The position numbers and the translations under genes are program-made. Under the pieces are notes generated by a model that worked only from the letters and a program-made list of their open reading frames with translations, was not told the DNA's origin and did not search any database. Positions 47,371 to 57,300 of a stretch of 64,000 nt of DNA are shown piece by piece. Origin of the DNA: Lycium barbarum (lineage: Eukaryota; Streptophyta; Magnoliopsida; Solanales; Solanaceae); the NCBI RefSeq assembly GCF_019175385.1, contig NC_083345.1, positions 124,809,657-124,873,656 of the forward strand, given 5' to 3'. Positions within the stretch are counted from its first letter, which is position 1. Each line of letters opens with the position of its first letter.

Positions 47371-49271
47371 TCATAATTTGCCATGAATCAAGCCACATAC
47401 TGTTACAAGGGCCACAATTAGTGAGTGGTCTATATGGGGTTGCACTTCTAGACTTAACACCTCTTCACCATACCCAAATCCTCTTGATGATTGCTTCTTT
47501 TTTACCTACAAATACACCACGAAGAAATTAGGACATAGAAATTAATGTCTCTCTCTTCAATCTTCATATATATAAAAAATCGTATAACTTCTATACACTG
47601 ATATTATAAATGAATTCTTACACTATTAGGCCACTTAAAAATAGAGTTTAATTATATATACCGTTAGTGTTAGGAATTTGTATACCATCAACAGAGGCAT
47701 ATTTAAGATCTTAAGTTTATGAGTTCTGAATCATAGCAAAGACAGATTTAAGATTTTAAGAGTATGAGTTCCGAACCAGCACTCTTTTTGCTTACTGGGT
47801 ACGAGATTTATTTATACGTATATATTAAATGAAATTCTTAATAAAAATACATGGTTTGAGCCATAGGTATTATTGGATTCTACCAAACTCGTATCTTCTA
47901 CTAAGGCTTCACCCTTGATCATCAGGACACTTTTACGTGTTGTAGCAGGTATCCTGAATTATTTTTAGGATGCTTACATGTATATATTATTTGAATGACC
48001 TGATTGTGCAAAAAATTCTTTACACCAATGAACGGTGTATATAACTTAAACTCAAAAGAACTACATGTAGTCGCCCGTCTAGTGTTAAAAAAAGACTTGC
48101 ATTATCAGTATATATGTGTTAAATCATACCTAAAATGAACTATCTTAGGATAAAGAAGTAGTAATATAATTTCTATGAATCCGAAATTAAAAGAATTAAT
48201 TAACTATTAACCTCTGCAACAACTTGACCAGCAGTATTTGTAACTTTAAATGATGTACTTCTTTCCAATTGTTGAATCTTGTAGCAGCCAACTCCTACAT
48301 TATTTTCATCACACCCAACATTACATATGACATTATCGCTTGAAAACATGCTATAATTCCTCTTCACTTGAAACAATGGCCTCCCTTTAATTCTACCACA
48401 TGATCCATAGCCATTCCAACGACCAAATACTCTTAGTTTCTGCCAAAAAAACAACTTTATTTTAGAACAATTAAATAAAAAAGACATAACTCTTTGGATA
48501 GGTATTGATATCGATATTTGATATGTGAAATAAGGAGCACATGTTTAAAAAGGTATTTGGACGTTAAAATTGTGTTTGGACATGAAAAAACATTTGAAGT
48601 CTTGCAAAACTCCAAACTTGTTTTTCAGACTTCAATTTCTTATTTCATGTTTGAAGTTGCAATAATGAGATAATTTGATAAACATACACGTATTTGAAAT
48701 AATCTTCCAATATTGTTTGAAATATTTGAAATAGCATTTATGGACAAAGAGTTAGTTTCCAATTTGTGGATATATATATATCTACCTACAAAACATTCAA
48801 AAAGTGTTAGAGATGGATGAGGCTTGTCATTCTTAACTAGAACTCTCGACCCTTAATTAGAAGTCTCGAGTTTAAGCAAGAAGAAAAAATAAACTCCTAA
48901 TAGAAAGCGTTTTTTTCCTTTAATGAGCCCTAAATAGTGTGCAAGTTAATCGGATCAGTAGGTTTCAGATACCAGAGGCATAAAAAAAAAAAAAAAGATT
49001 GTCATCTTATTACCTCTCTTTTAATGGAGAAGAGAACTTGGCCCTTGAGATCCATGAGACAAACTTCATCTCTACAACTTTCTTGGTAATTATCAATTCT
49101 GAAAATAATTTCACCTTTGGAATTAAAAACAGTACAGCCATTCCCATGGAAAACTAAAGATTTCATCCATATGGTAAATGTTTCTCTTATGGATGTAACA
49201 TAAGGTGATGACGAAGGAGGAGGAGGAGAAGAAGATTGTTGTAACATTAATTCTGGACAAATTTTAGCCAT
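47371..49271 (-). CDS. LURP-one-related (LOR) protein, copy 2
   Basis: Minus-strand exons 49271-49014, 48439-48212 and 47505-47371 have consensus splice sites, phase 0, and encode 206 residues. The exon plan is the same as LOR gene 1. Apart from a Pro/Ser-rich N-terminal insertion and a few extra residues around CDENNVGVGC in exon 2, the proteins are nearly identical: FHGNGCTVFNSKGEI, NYQESCRDEVCLMDLKGQVL, FKVTNTAGQVVAEV and PHIDHSLIVALV are shared. Membership of the DUF567/LOR family is clear; function beyond defence association is unknown. The gene faces copy 1 tail-to-tail and its promoter is conserved with it. Both frames are intact, so both probably encode protein. Confidence 0.93.
48800..48975 (+). 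mobile_element. SINE relic in intron 1 of LOR gene 2
   Basis: GATGGATGAGGCTTG, CCCTTAATTAGAAGTCTCGAG and TAGAAAGCGTTTTTTTCC follow the head and body order of the SINE at 12561 and 45297. It lies antisense to the gene. Confidence 0.5.
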
Positions 49272-49345
49272 AATAATTGAAAGAGCTTGAAGGAAGAAGA
49301 TGTAAATTTAAAGAATAAATGATATAAGGTTAGAGAGATTGAAAG

Positions 49346-49390
49346 GGCTTATATATGGACTATAGTATAACATTTGTTGAAGCCACAGTT
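49346..49390 (-). promoter_or_regulatory. Core promoter of LOR gene 2
   Basis: On the minus strand, CATATATAAGCCC is a TATA box about 80 bases before the ATG. CTGTGGCTTCAAC lies upstream, matching the promoter of LOR gene 1. Confidence 0.65.
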
Positions 49391-49888
49391 GAAAATAACT
49401 GATTAACATTGACTTGGAATATGTTGTTGTGCAATTTTGACGAGGATTAATATCCTATGTTATATTAAAAAACTAGTATAGATAGAGTGAGAATTAAGGG
49501 TAAATTAGTGCATGGGTAGTCATTTTTGGGCATATACTCATTGGCAGGTTTAATTTGGATATAATCTGAGTTAGCTAACTTAAATTGTTGGGTCTATTTT
49601 TGCAGATAATATATAGCTTGATTGACCCATAAGAGAACTCATCAAATACAGAAAAATAAATTTTATGGGTTTGATTGATTAGTTAAAGTCGTGATAAATA
49701 AATAAAATCTTTTGTTAGTTTTTTTTGATAATTATTCAAATGAAAGATAATTTTGAGTTAGGCATGTTGAATTATCATTGTTTAGTCCAAATTAACCTTT
49801 CATCTTTCACTTACACACATATTTGGCATGTAGGTTATGATCCAACCCGTTTGTTGATTCAACTCGTTTTAACGGTGACGCTCCTGAT
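49391..49888. other. Upstream DNA of LOR gene 2
   Basis: AT-rich DNA. The first 60 bases align with the promoter of LOR gene 1; the rest holds no clear element. Confidence 0.5.
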
Positions 49889-50516
49889 GGAGGCGGACTG
49901 ATGAGGGCGGGTCAAGCAGGACTAGGTTGGAAAGCTTCTGAAGATGAGGTGCACATGCATGACATCTAATTCTACATCACAATAGAAAAGAAAAATAAAA
50001 AACTTTATAAGACATAGCTCAAGTTCACATGGTACATGCGCTTTTTGGGCTTGATGTGGCGCGTGGCATAGCACGAAAGACAAATTCATGCAGGCCTAGG
50101 CCCAAAGTGAATATTATGTGCCATAAACTTGTATCGTGACAAATATGATCTCAGAGTATGTACTTCCTCGGTACAATGGTGGGTCAAACCTCAGCGTGGA
50201 CGCTGAGTTCCTAAGGGGGGTAGGGGCAGGGAGTCCATGTGAAGCCTTTGACGAAGGGCGGACTAATAAGGGCATGACAAGCAAGACTGGCCAACATCTA
50301 GCTGGCAACCTTTTGAAGATAAGGTGCACGTGACATCTTAGGGGATTTTCACATTGGAATGAGAGGAAAGTGAAGAACTTTATAAGTCATAACTCAAGTT
50401 CATATGATACGCGCGCTTTTGAGGCTCAATGTGCCATAGTCTGAAAGAAAAATTCGTGCGAACCTAGACCCAAAGGCAACAACACGTGTCATGGACTTGG
50501 GTCGTGATATTAACCC
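49889..50516 (+). repeat. Two-copy direct repeat, 365-bp offset
   Basis: GGCGGACTGATGAGGGCGGG (49892) corresponds to GGCGGACTAATAAGGGCATG (50257). The homology continues through AAGATGAGGTGCACATG/AAGATAAGGTGCACGTG, AACTTTATAAG and CAAATTCATGCAGGCCTAGG/AAATTCGTGCGAACCTAG to TTGTATCGTGA/TTGGGTCGTGA. About 105 bases between the copies (50143-50250) are unique. No coding function seen. Confidence 0.75.
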
Positions 50517-52002
50517 CTCCAAGTTTAGCTCAACCTACTTATTTTGACACCTCTAATGTTAGATTAATTAGATACACAATCTATAATTTACTCTACCAGC
50601 TAAAACATTTCGGATTTAAATTCCGAATATTCCATTATTTCTTATATTTTCTTTGGTAGTAAATTAATGCTGCTGTCCTTGTCCATCTATACCCTTCACA
50701 TATTAATGGTTTTCAACCAAATTTGAAAGTGTCGTGACTCTGAGTCTGTGGAGATCCCAATCAAAGCAAATATGTAATTAATTCTTTGGTTTATTGGTCT
50801 TGGAGAAATTATTATTTTGACTAAGTTTATTTGCATGACTGGTACCAATTCCTTTTTTAAGAGCGTCAACAACACGGTTATTTGACCTATGTATGAATTA
50901 ATTTGTTTAGCTAAAACTGAAATCAAATAGAATTAAGTCCTATAAATTAATATTATATGATTAAGTTCAATTTAGTTTACATAAAACCCGTGCAGAGTTT
51001 GAGATCAATAAGGTTTAATATCACAATACTATCAATCTAACAATTACAGTTGAATCAATTCATTTAGAATGATTTGGTTCGCAAACAAAATTTTAAATTG
51101 CACATTGTATAATCAAAACAAATGAAATATCCAATAAAAGATAATCTCTCCATTACGATTCATGAATTACTCATTCATGTATAACTAATCCCTGCATAAC
51201 TAATTTATGTGTTACTAATTCTTATGTAACAAATTCCTACATTAATAATCTATGCATAACTAATCTATGAATTACTAATTTTTTCATTACTAATACCTGT
51301 ATAACTCTAACCAACAATCAAACGACCCTTAAACACGTAAAAGTAAAATATTTTTATTCACTTGGGACAAAACTAATTAAATACGTACTCTAAAAGAAAG
51401 AGCACTTTTATCCACTTGGAATAAAAGAAAGAACACTTTTATCTACTTGGGATAAAACTAAACACAAAAGTGAATTAATAGATGTCATGGTGGGGAAATG
51501 GACATTATAATCATGTTTTATATTGGTACGGAAGTTAGTCGTTTATTGCTTTATTGCATCATTTGCTTGCTACTCACTTTATTAGGTTTGTATTTATATT
51601 AGTATAGTGATACGTGACTAACTACGCACTTTTTTCAACCCCTATCTCTTAAGGTCAATTTAAGCTGAACGTATCCATAGGGCACTTCAAACGTCAATGA
51701 GAAATTGGGTTCCTTTATGTTCTATACAGAGACAAAATATAAAATATATTTATATAATTCGATGTAAATTTTTTTGAAATCTTTTATGCCTATGCCAGCC
51801 CAAACTAATTGACTTTTTTTGGAAAGGAAGGAAAATATTGATTGATAGTATAGTATTTAGGAGATCTACGGATTTCTCTTCGCAGAAGTAGATTTTGCAG
51901 CAATCATGGCTTGAGTTGCCGATCGTTGGGAATCCTCACGAACAAATGAACTCCCTTATTTTTACAACATAAATATCCTTTGCTAAAATAGAATGCAGCA
52001 GA
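50517..52002. other. Intergenic DNA including the distal LOR2 upstream arm
   Basis: The stretch 51380-51590 is, inverted, related to 40385-40520 upstream of LOR gene 1 (AGCAAGCAAATGATGCAA and TTTATCCCAAG-type landmarks). At 51160-51310 there are several tandem-like ATTACTAATTC / CATAACTAATC words. No gene. Confidence 0.5.
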
Positions 52003-52185
52003 GGCAGGGTCGGAGCTAGATTGGGCGAGGAGGTTCATCCGAACTCTCTTCGATGGAAAATTACACTGTATATACAAGGTTAAAATTAATTTTTATGTAT
52101 ATAGCAGATGTTGAACCCCCTTAGCTTATTTGTGTGTTTAATTCTTTATATTTTTGAACCCCCTTAATAAAAATCTTAGCGTATC
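52003..52185. mobile_element. CGGAGC-type hAT MITE, right end lost
   Basis: GCAGGGTCGGAGCTAGATTG, GGTTCATCCGAACTC, AAAATTACACTGTATATA and TATTTTTGAACCCCCTTAAT follow the order of the element at 25785. The right terminus CTCCGCC is gone. Confidence 0.65.
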
Positions 52186-52849
52186 GATTATGGTACAGAT
52201 TCGACAAAATCTAGTAGGTTTAGTCAAATCATGTATGTGTATTAAAAATCATTTAATATCTATAAATTATGAATTTAGAACCAAATAATTTTAAGGGCTA
52301 AAATTCAGAACCATTAAAATTCAACTCATGAATTCGCCTATAATGAAAATACAATTAGAAGAGTTCATTTGCATTCACACATAAAGGTGATAGGATAGTA
52401 AAAGTCAAGATATATGAAAACTATTTTGTTGGGTAATCATATATATTTAAATATGCACTGCAAGACGCAAGTTGATCCATGCATATATATACTTAATTAC
52501 TTTTAACAAATCTGACTTTTACGTGTCTTCCAGATTTTCAGCTTGATTAGGTATAATTTCAAATTAGGCTACTACTTTTAGAAACAACTCCTACATGTGC
52601 ATGTAAATGCCGCCTGGAATTGAAGAAACGTGTAAATATAATTATTGGTTGTCGTTTTGCAGAATTGTTTTGTAGTTTATATTTATCTATGTCTGTAAAT
52701 ATTTAAAAAAAGAATATAATTATATATACAACAGACAGACGTGTTTGAAAATAGTAAGTAAATATCAAATTGAGAAACGAAGTATAAAGCCTTAATCTAA
52801 GGTCATTATGATATGAGATTCGGATATATAGGATCCCTCCACCCTAATT

Positions 52850-52985
52850 AAGTTCTAGTGGGATGGATCGAAAATATACTCTAAACCCTTAGTCAGAAGT
52901 CTAGGGTTCAAACCCTCAGAGTAGGAAGAACACCAGTACGGAATGCGTCATCTACTAGAATTAATCGGAATTCTAAAGCGAGTAT
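52850..52985 (+). mobile_element. SINE relic
   Basis: CTTAGTCAGAAGTCTAGGGT, then TTCAAACCCTCAGAG and GGAATGCGTCATCTACTAG, parallel the SINE body of 12561 and 45440. Confidence 0.45.
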
Positions 52986-53357
52986 TAGAAAATGTTTTCC
53001 AATTCTATCATGCTTGGTTAGTCAAAATATTTTGAAAAATATTTTCTCTAGAAAACAAATTCGTTAAAAAAGAGGAAAATGACTTCCCTAAAGAAAGTAG
53101 GGAAAATAAGTTACACGAGCCACTTTTCAATTTCATTGACAACCTCACCCCCACCCCTCGCACCCAACGCCCCCAACCCCACCACCCACGAACCCCCACT
53201 CCCTGCCCCATCCCACCCCCATAGTGATTTGCTAGATTACATATAAATACCTTGGAATGATTTTTCTTTTGTTAATTACCAACAACAACAACATAAAAAA
53301 CAAGTGAAAACCCAATTATTTTACTGAAAAACATTTTCCTTAGTACCAAACACACCC
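52986..53357. mobile_element. Inverted-repeat MITE with C-rich centre
   Basis: GCTTGGTTAGTCAAAATATT ... AGAAAACAAATTC at the left and AACATTTTCCTTAGTACCAAAC at the right are loosely inverted. It resembles the element at 62144. The centre is C-rich (53143-53220). Confidence 0.45.
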
Positions 53358-54356
53358 TGAAAGCAAAATAATTCACTCCCGTCACGCTTTGTATTCATGA
53401 AAACCAACCTAAATCAGCAAAGAAATGTTTAAGATATACATTAAGTACCCATCGAGTGAACATAAATCAGAAAGTAGGTACAATGATACTATTCATATGC
53501 CAGAGACTAGTAACAATCATCATGATTAAGTAAATTGCTGCTGCTTCTTCTTCTTAGTAAAACTATACAATTAAACAATAATGCACTGTCTCCAACAAAT
53601 CTTTTGAAAGGGTCGATTTGTTAAACAGTTCTCTTTAGCACAAATCCGTCTCTCAGGATATAATTAATTTCAAATGAATAATCACTTGGAATTTGATACA
53701 GTTGAAGCATGCCCTCCTAGGTCACAGCCATCACGATGCATGAAGTCTTTCACAACCTCAGAATTTTGAAACTTTGTTCTGATTAATCAAGAATTTATTG
53801 ATGCATAGTTCAAAACTCGATGAATAACGTATCGGCTCCTCTATCCTTCTCCCAATATCAAACTTTTATCTGCAGCAGAGCTCAAACTCAAACCTTCACT
53901 TGTGTTCTTACCACTAGATTCGAAACTCGATTAACAATGAACAGACTCCTCTGCCCTTTTTCGCTTAACTATTAAGCTTTTGTCTACAGCAAAGTTCAAA
54001 CCCGAGACATGCCCCTAAACCACATATCACTTGTGCTCTTACCACTAAACTAACGTCCTGGAGGCATTGAAACATTAACTAAATGGTAGTTACAACTTTT
54101 CATTTTGCTATGCCTTTCAGTAAGGTAGATAATATATAATAGGAATACAAACAACAAGCCTTGCAGAAAATCAATTTCATTTGTAATCAAACTGTATCCC
54201 ATGTTACTGAGACCATCCATAAACAAGCGAAAAAAATCTGTAATGTAGGATTTGGCAACACAATCTTCACAGCTCTAAACAATAATCTAACACGTACTCA
54301 TACAGAAAATCCAGTTCACTCGTACAAAATTTTAAACTGTATTTCAAAATTTCAAA
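53358..54356. other. 3' flank of NOB1
   Basis: It presumably includes the 3' UTR of NOB1. At 53800-54060 a degenerate tandem repeat of about 145 bp is visible (TTCAAAACTCGATGAATAAC / TTCGAAACTCGATTAACAAT). No other gene. Confidence 0.5.
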
Positions 54357-57300
54357 CTAATGCTTAGCGTGAGAATAATGATTGTCATTAGGATTCCTCT
54401 TCCCGCTGAAAACAGCTAACGCCTTGCGAACAGGGGGCTGCAGAGGAGCCTTCTTACTAGTATGGTTGAGAAAAATAGTGTCCGGAGTAAAAATGTCATC
54501 ACCCTACAGAGAACAAATAACCTCAACTTATCAGGCAGCGCGAAAATGTAAACTTAAAATATTCACCATAGTAATTAAAAAATAAAAAAGAGAAGATAAA
54601 GAAACTTGTTGAAACTAACCTTGTTCTTCTTCTTTGTTTTAGGGTAAAGAAACTTCTGTGGAAGCTGGTCCTCACGTAATATCGGGTTCTTGGTAACAGC
54701 ATCTCTACCGCCTTGAGGTAAAGGCAGGGAAAACTGCAAACGGGAGCAAATCAGCAAAAAGTTTTACATTTTAGGTGAAATTAGACTAAAAAGAGAGGAT
54801 TCCACGCATTGGCTTCAGCTTCTGTTAAGACTCTTATACGATTGATAAGCATTGAAAACATTTCAGGTCCTCCATGTGTGTGCTGGGCGTAACTCACACA
54901 GGCCACTCAAATTTAATTCGAGAATGCATTCTGTTGTAATTCGAGTGACAAAAATGGAGGGGAAAAAGGCTATGTACAGAAAAGTGACAAGCGTGAACTT
55001 AGTTAAAGAATATACTCAAAGTTACTTTCTTTAATTAGGCGGTGGGATATGATTTATACAAGTATAAAACTTGGAGATGCTTAGAAGAGGAGGTATCATT
55101 TCTCACCTTTGTCCCTCGCAAGGATATACGCGGTCTGCGTGCTGCAATAACAATAGCATTTTCGCCAACAGTCACTGCTACCTTGCGTAAAGTGCCTCCA
55201 TTTCCACAATTGGGACAGAAAATCCTACCAACATCTGTTGTCACTTTAGAGCAGGCGTGGCATTTCAGTACCCACCTGAAAATAAGAAATGCTGCTCTAA
55301 GCAAATGATACAATCAAATATTAAGAGGAATCCAAGCATCTAAAGCAGCAGTGTATTGACTGGATTAGGGGTGTCCAATGGACGGGTTGCGGCTGGACTT
55401 CGGTGAATCAAAATGGGCTAAGTTAAAAAATATTTTGACAAGGTTCGTATGAGTCAATTTGGACTACATCTCAGCCCAATTTTTAGCTGGGCTGAAATGG
55501 GTTTGGCTAAAGTGGACTGAGCTAATAAATGGGCAGGTCAATGCCCCGCTCAAACTTGAGCAGGTTGAGCGGGCCATTGCTTTATGGGCTAATTTTGCAT
55601 CTACGACTGGATCATTAGAAGGAATTTTTTGATAATCCTCATGCAGCATCATGATAACTCGGCAACTTTACGACATGAATAATAAGGCAGTGGATATTAT
55701 AGCATACACATACAGAGCTGAAATAGTGTTTTTTTTGGGGTGTGTGTGGGGGGGTGTGCACAGCAACTTTTACATACCTGTGAAGCTCACGAATCTGCAT
55801 TCCTCCAGGGGCCACAAGGCGTAAACCCATTTGAAGAATTACATTTTGCATTGCAAAATCACCGGTCACACAGGCCACACTTGACTCGGACAAGGATTTT
55901 AACATCCAACTCTGTTCGCTGCTGTTATCATCCACAAACGATGTATCAACGCTCTCATCCATCTGGCTGGCCATCTCTGCATCTTCCACTGCTCCATGCT
56001 CCCCTTCATCTTCTTCAAATTCTTTACCGACTTGCTTATCGTCATTTAATTCAGGCCCCTCAGTGGAAATGTTAACATCTGCATCTTCTTGTAGAGCTTT
56101 TGCAGAATCTTCTTCTTCAATCCTCATTTGACTCAAAATCGTAGACAAATTTTCTTCACCATCTCTTGCTTCAGAAACTTCACCATCCTCTACATTCGCC
56201 TTGGGAGTTTCTGTATCAGCGCATTGACAGCTGTCAAGGTTTTCGTTTACTGAATTTTCAGTTGCATCTTCTAAATCATCCATTTTAGATGATGTTTCAG
56301 ACATTTCACGTCTAGCTTTTCGTCTAAGAAACCTCCTATGAGTACTTCTGCTTACAGCAGGTAGCCAATCATCACCATGACCATCGTCATGTTGTCCCTG
56401 TGATGCATCAATTCCATCAGCAACATTCTTCTTACCTTCAATTTTCACCTCTTTTTTCTGTGGCAAGTACTTTCTAGGTTTCCCGAAGCCATAATCGGCA
56501 TCCATCTGCTCCTCAGAACGAGAATCACCACCATCTCTACTACTTTGTTGATCGAGAGGAATAACATTCAAGCTCAAATCTTTCAAGGGAAGAATTCTAG
56601 AAGTGGTGTTTGCTCCATTATCAAGTGCGTGTTCTATTGCTTCCCATTCTTCCGGATTAGGGACGTTTTTGCCCCATCCAGGCAAGTCTTTCTCAGGCAA
56701 CCTTTTCACATTAACCATGTGAATAGGTGGAGGGCAATCTCGGAGATGTTGAGTACCATGAAATTGAGCCTCTAAAGTGTAAGTTAAAGCAATAAGCTTG
56801 AGATCCACATCAGAAAGTGTTTGCAAATCACCAGTAGCCCTTGCAAAGCTGATAACTGCAGAGACAGATAACATAACATATTCAACAATATATCCAAGAC
56901 TAAAAAAAAGACACCAAGCATAGTTCTCTAAAATTAGACATCCTCTAGAACTCACACATGTCCCTAAAGTAGCATATGCATCCAGTTCAAAACTAGAGAT
57001 TCTCTAAATCTCACACACAACACTATATCGAGAAACAAATCTCTAACCAGACGATAAACACGATTGGGTCTTGGCAAACTCCAGACTCTACTTCTACAAT
57101 TTCTTTTGATAAAGTTACTCTTAGTGGTCATTTGGTATGATGGATAAGCAAAAATAGTCCTAGGATAAAAATTTAGTACCATCTTATCCCACGTTTGGTT
57201 GGGATAAAACCATGGGATAACTAATCCCGGGATTGGTTATCCCGGTATTAGAGTGTTATTTTATCCCACAGAGGGTGGAATAACAATCCCGGGATAACTT

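Noticed and set aside
50114..50333. Facing ORFs of about 65-71 codons
   Set aside because: They sit in the two-copy direct repeat, do not persist between the two units, and lack any recognisable motif.
55740..56075. Plus-strand ORF of 111 codons
   Set aside because: Antisense shadow of NOB1 exon 2.
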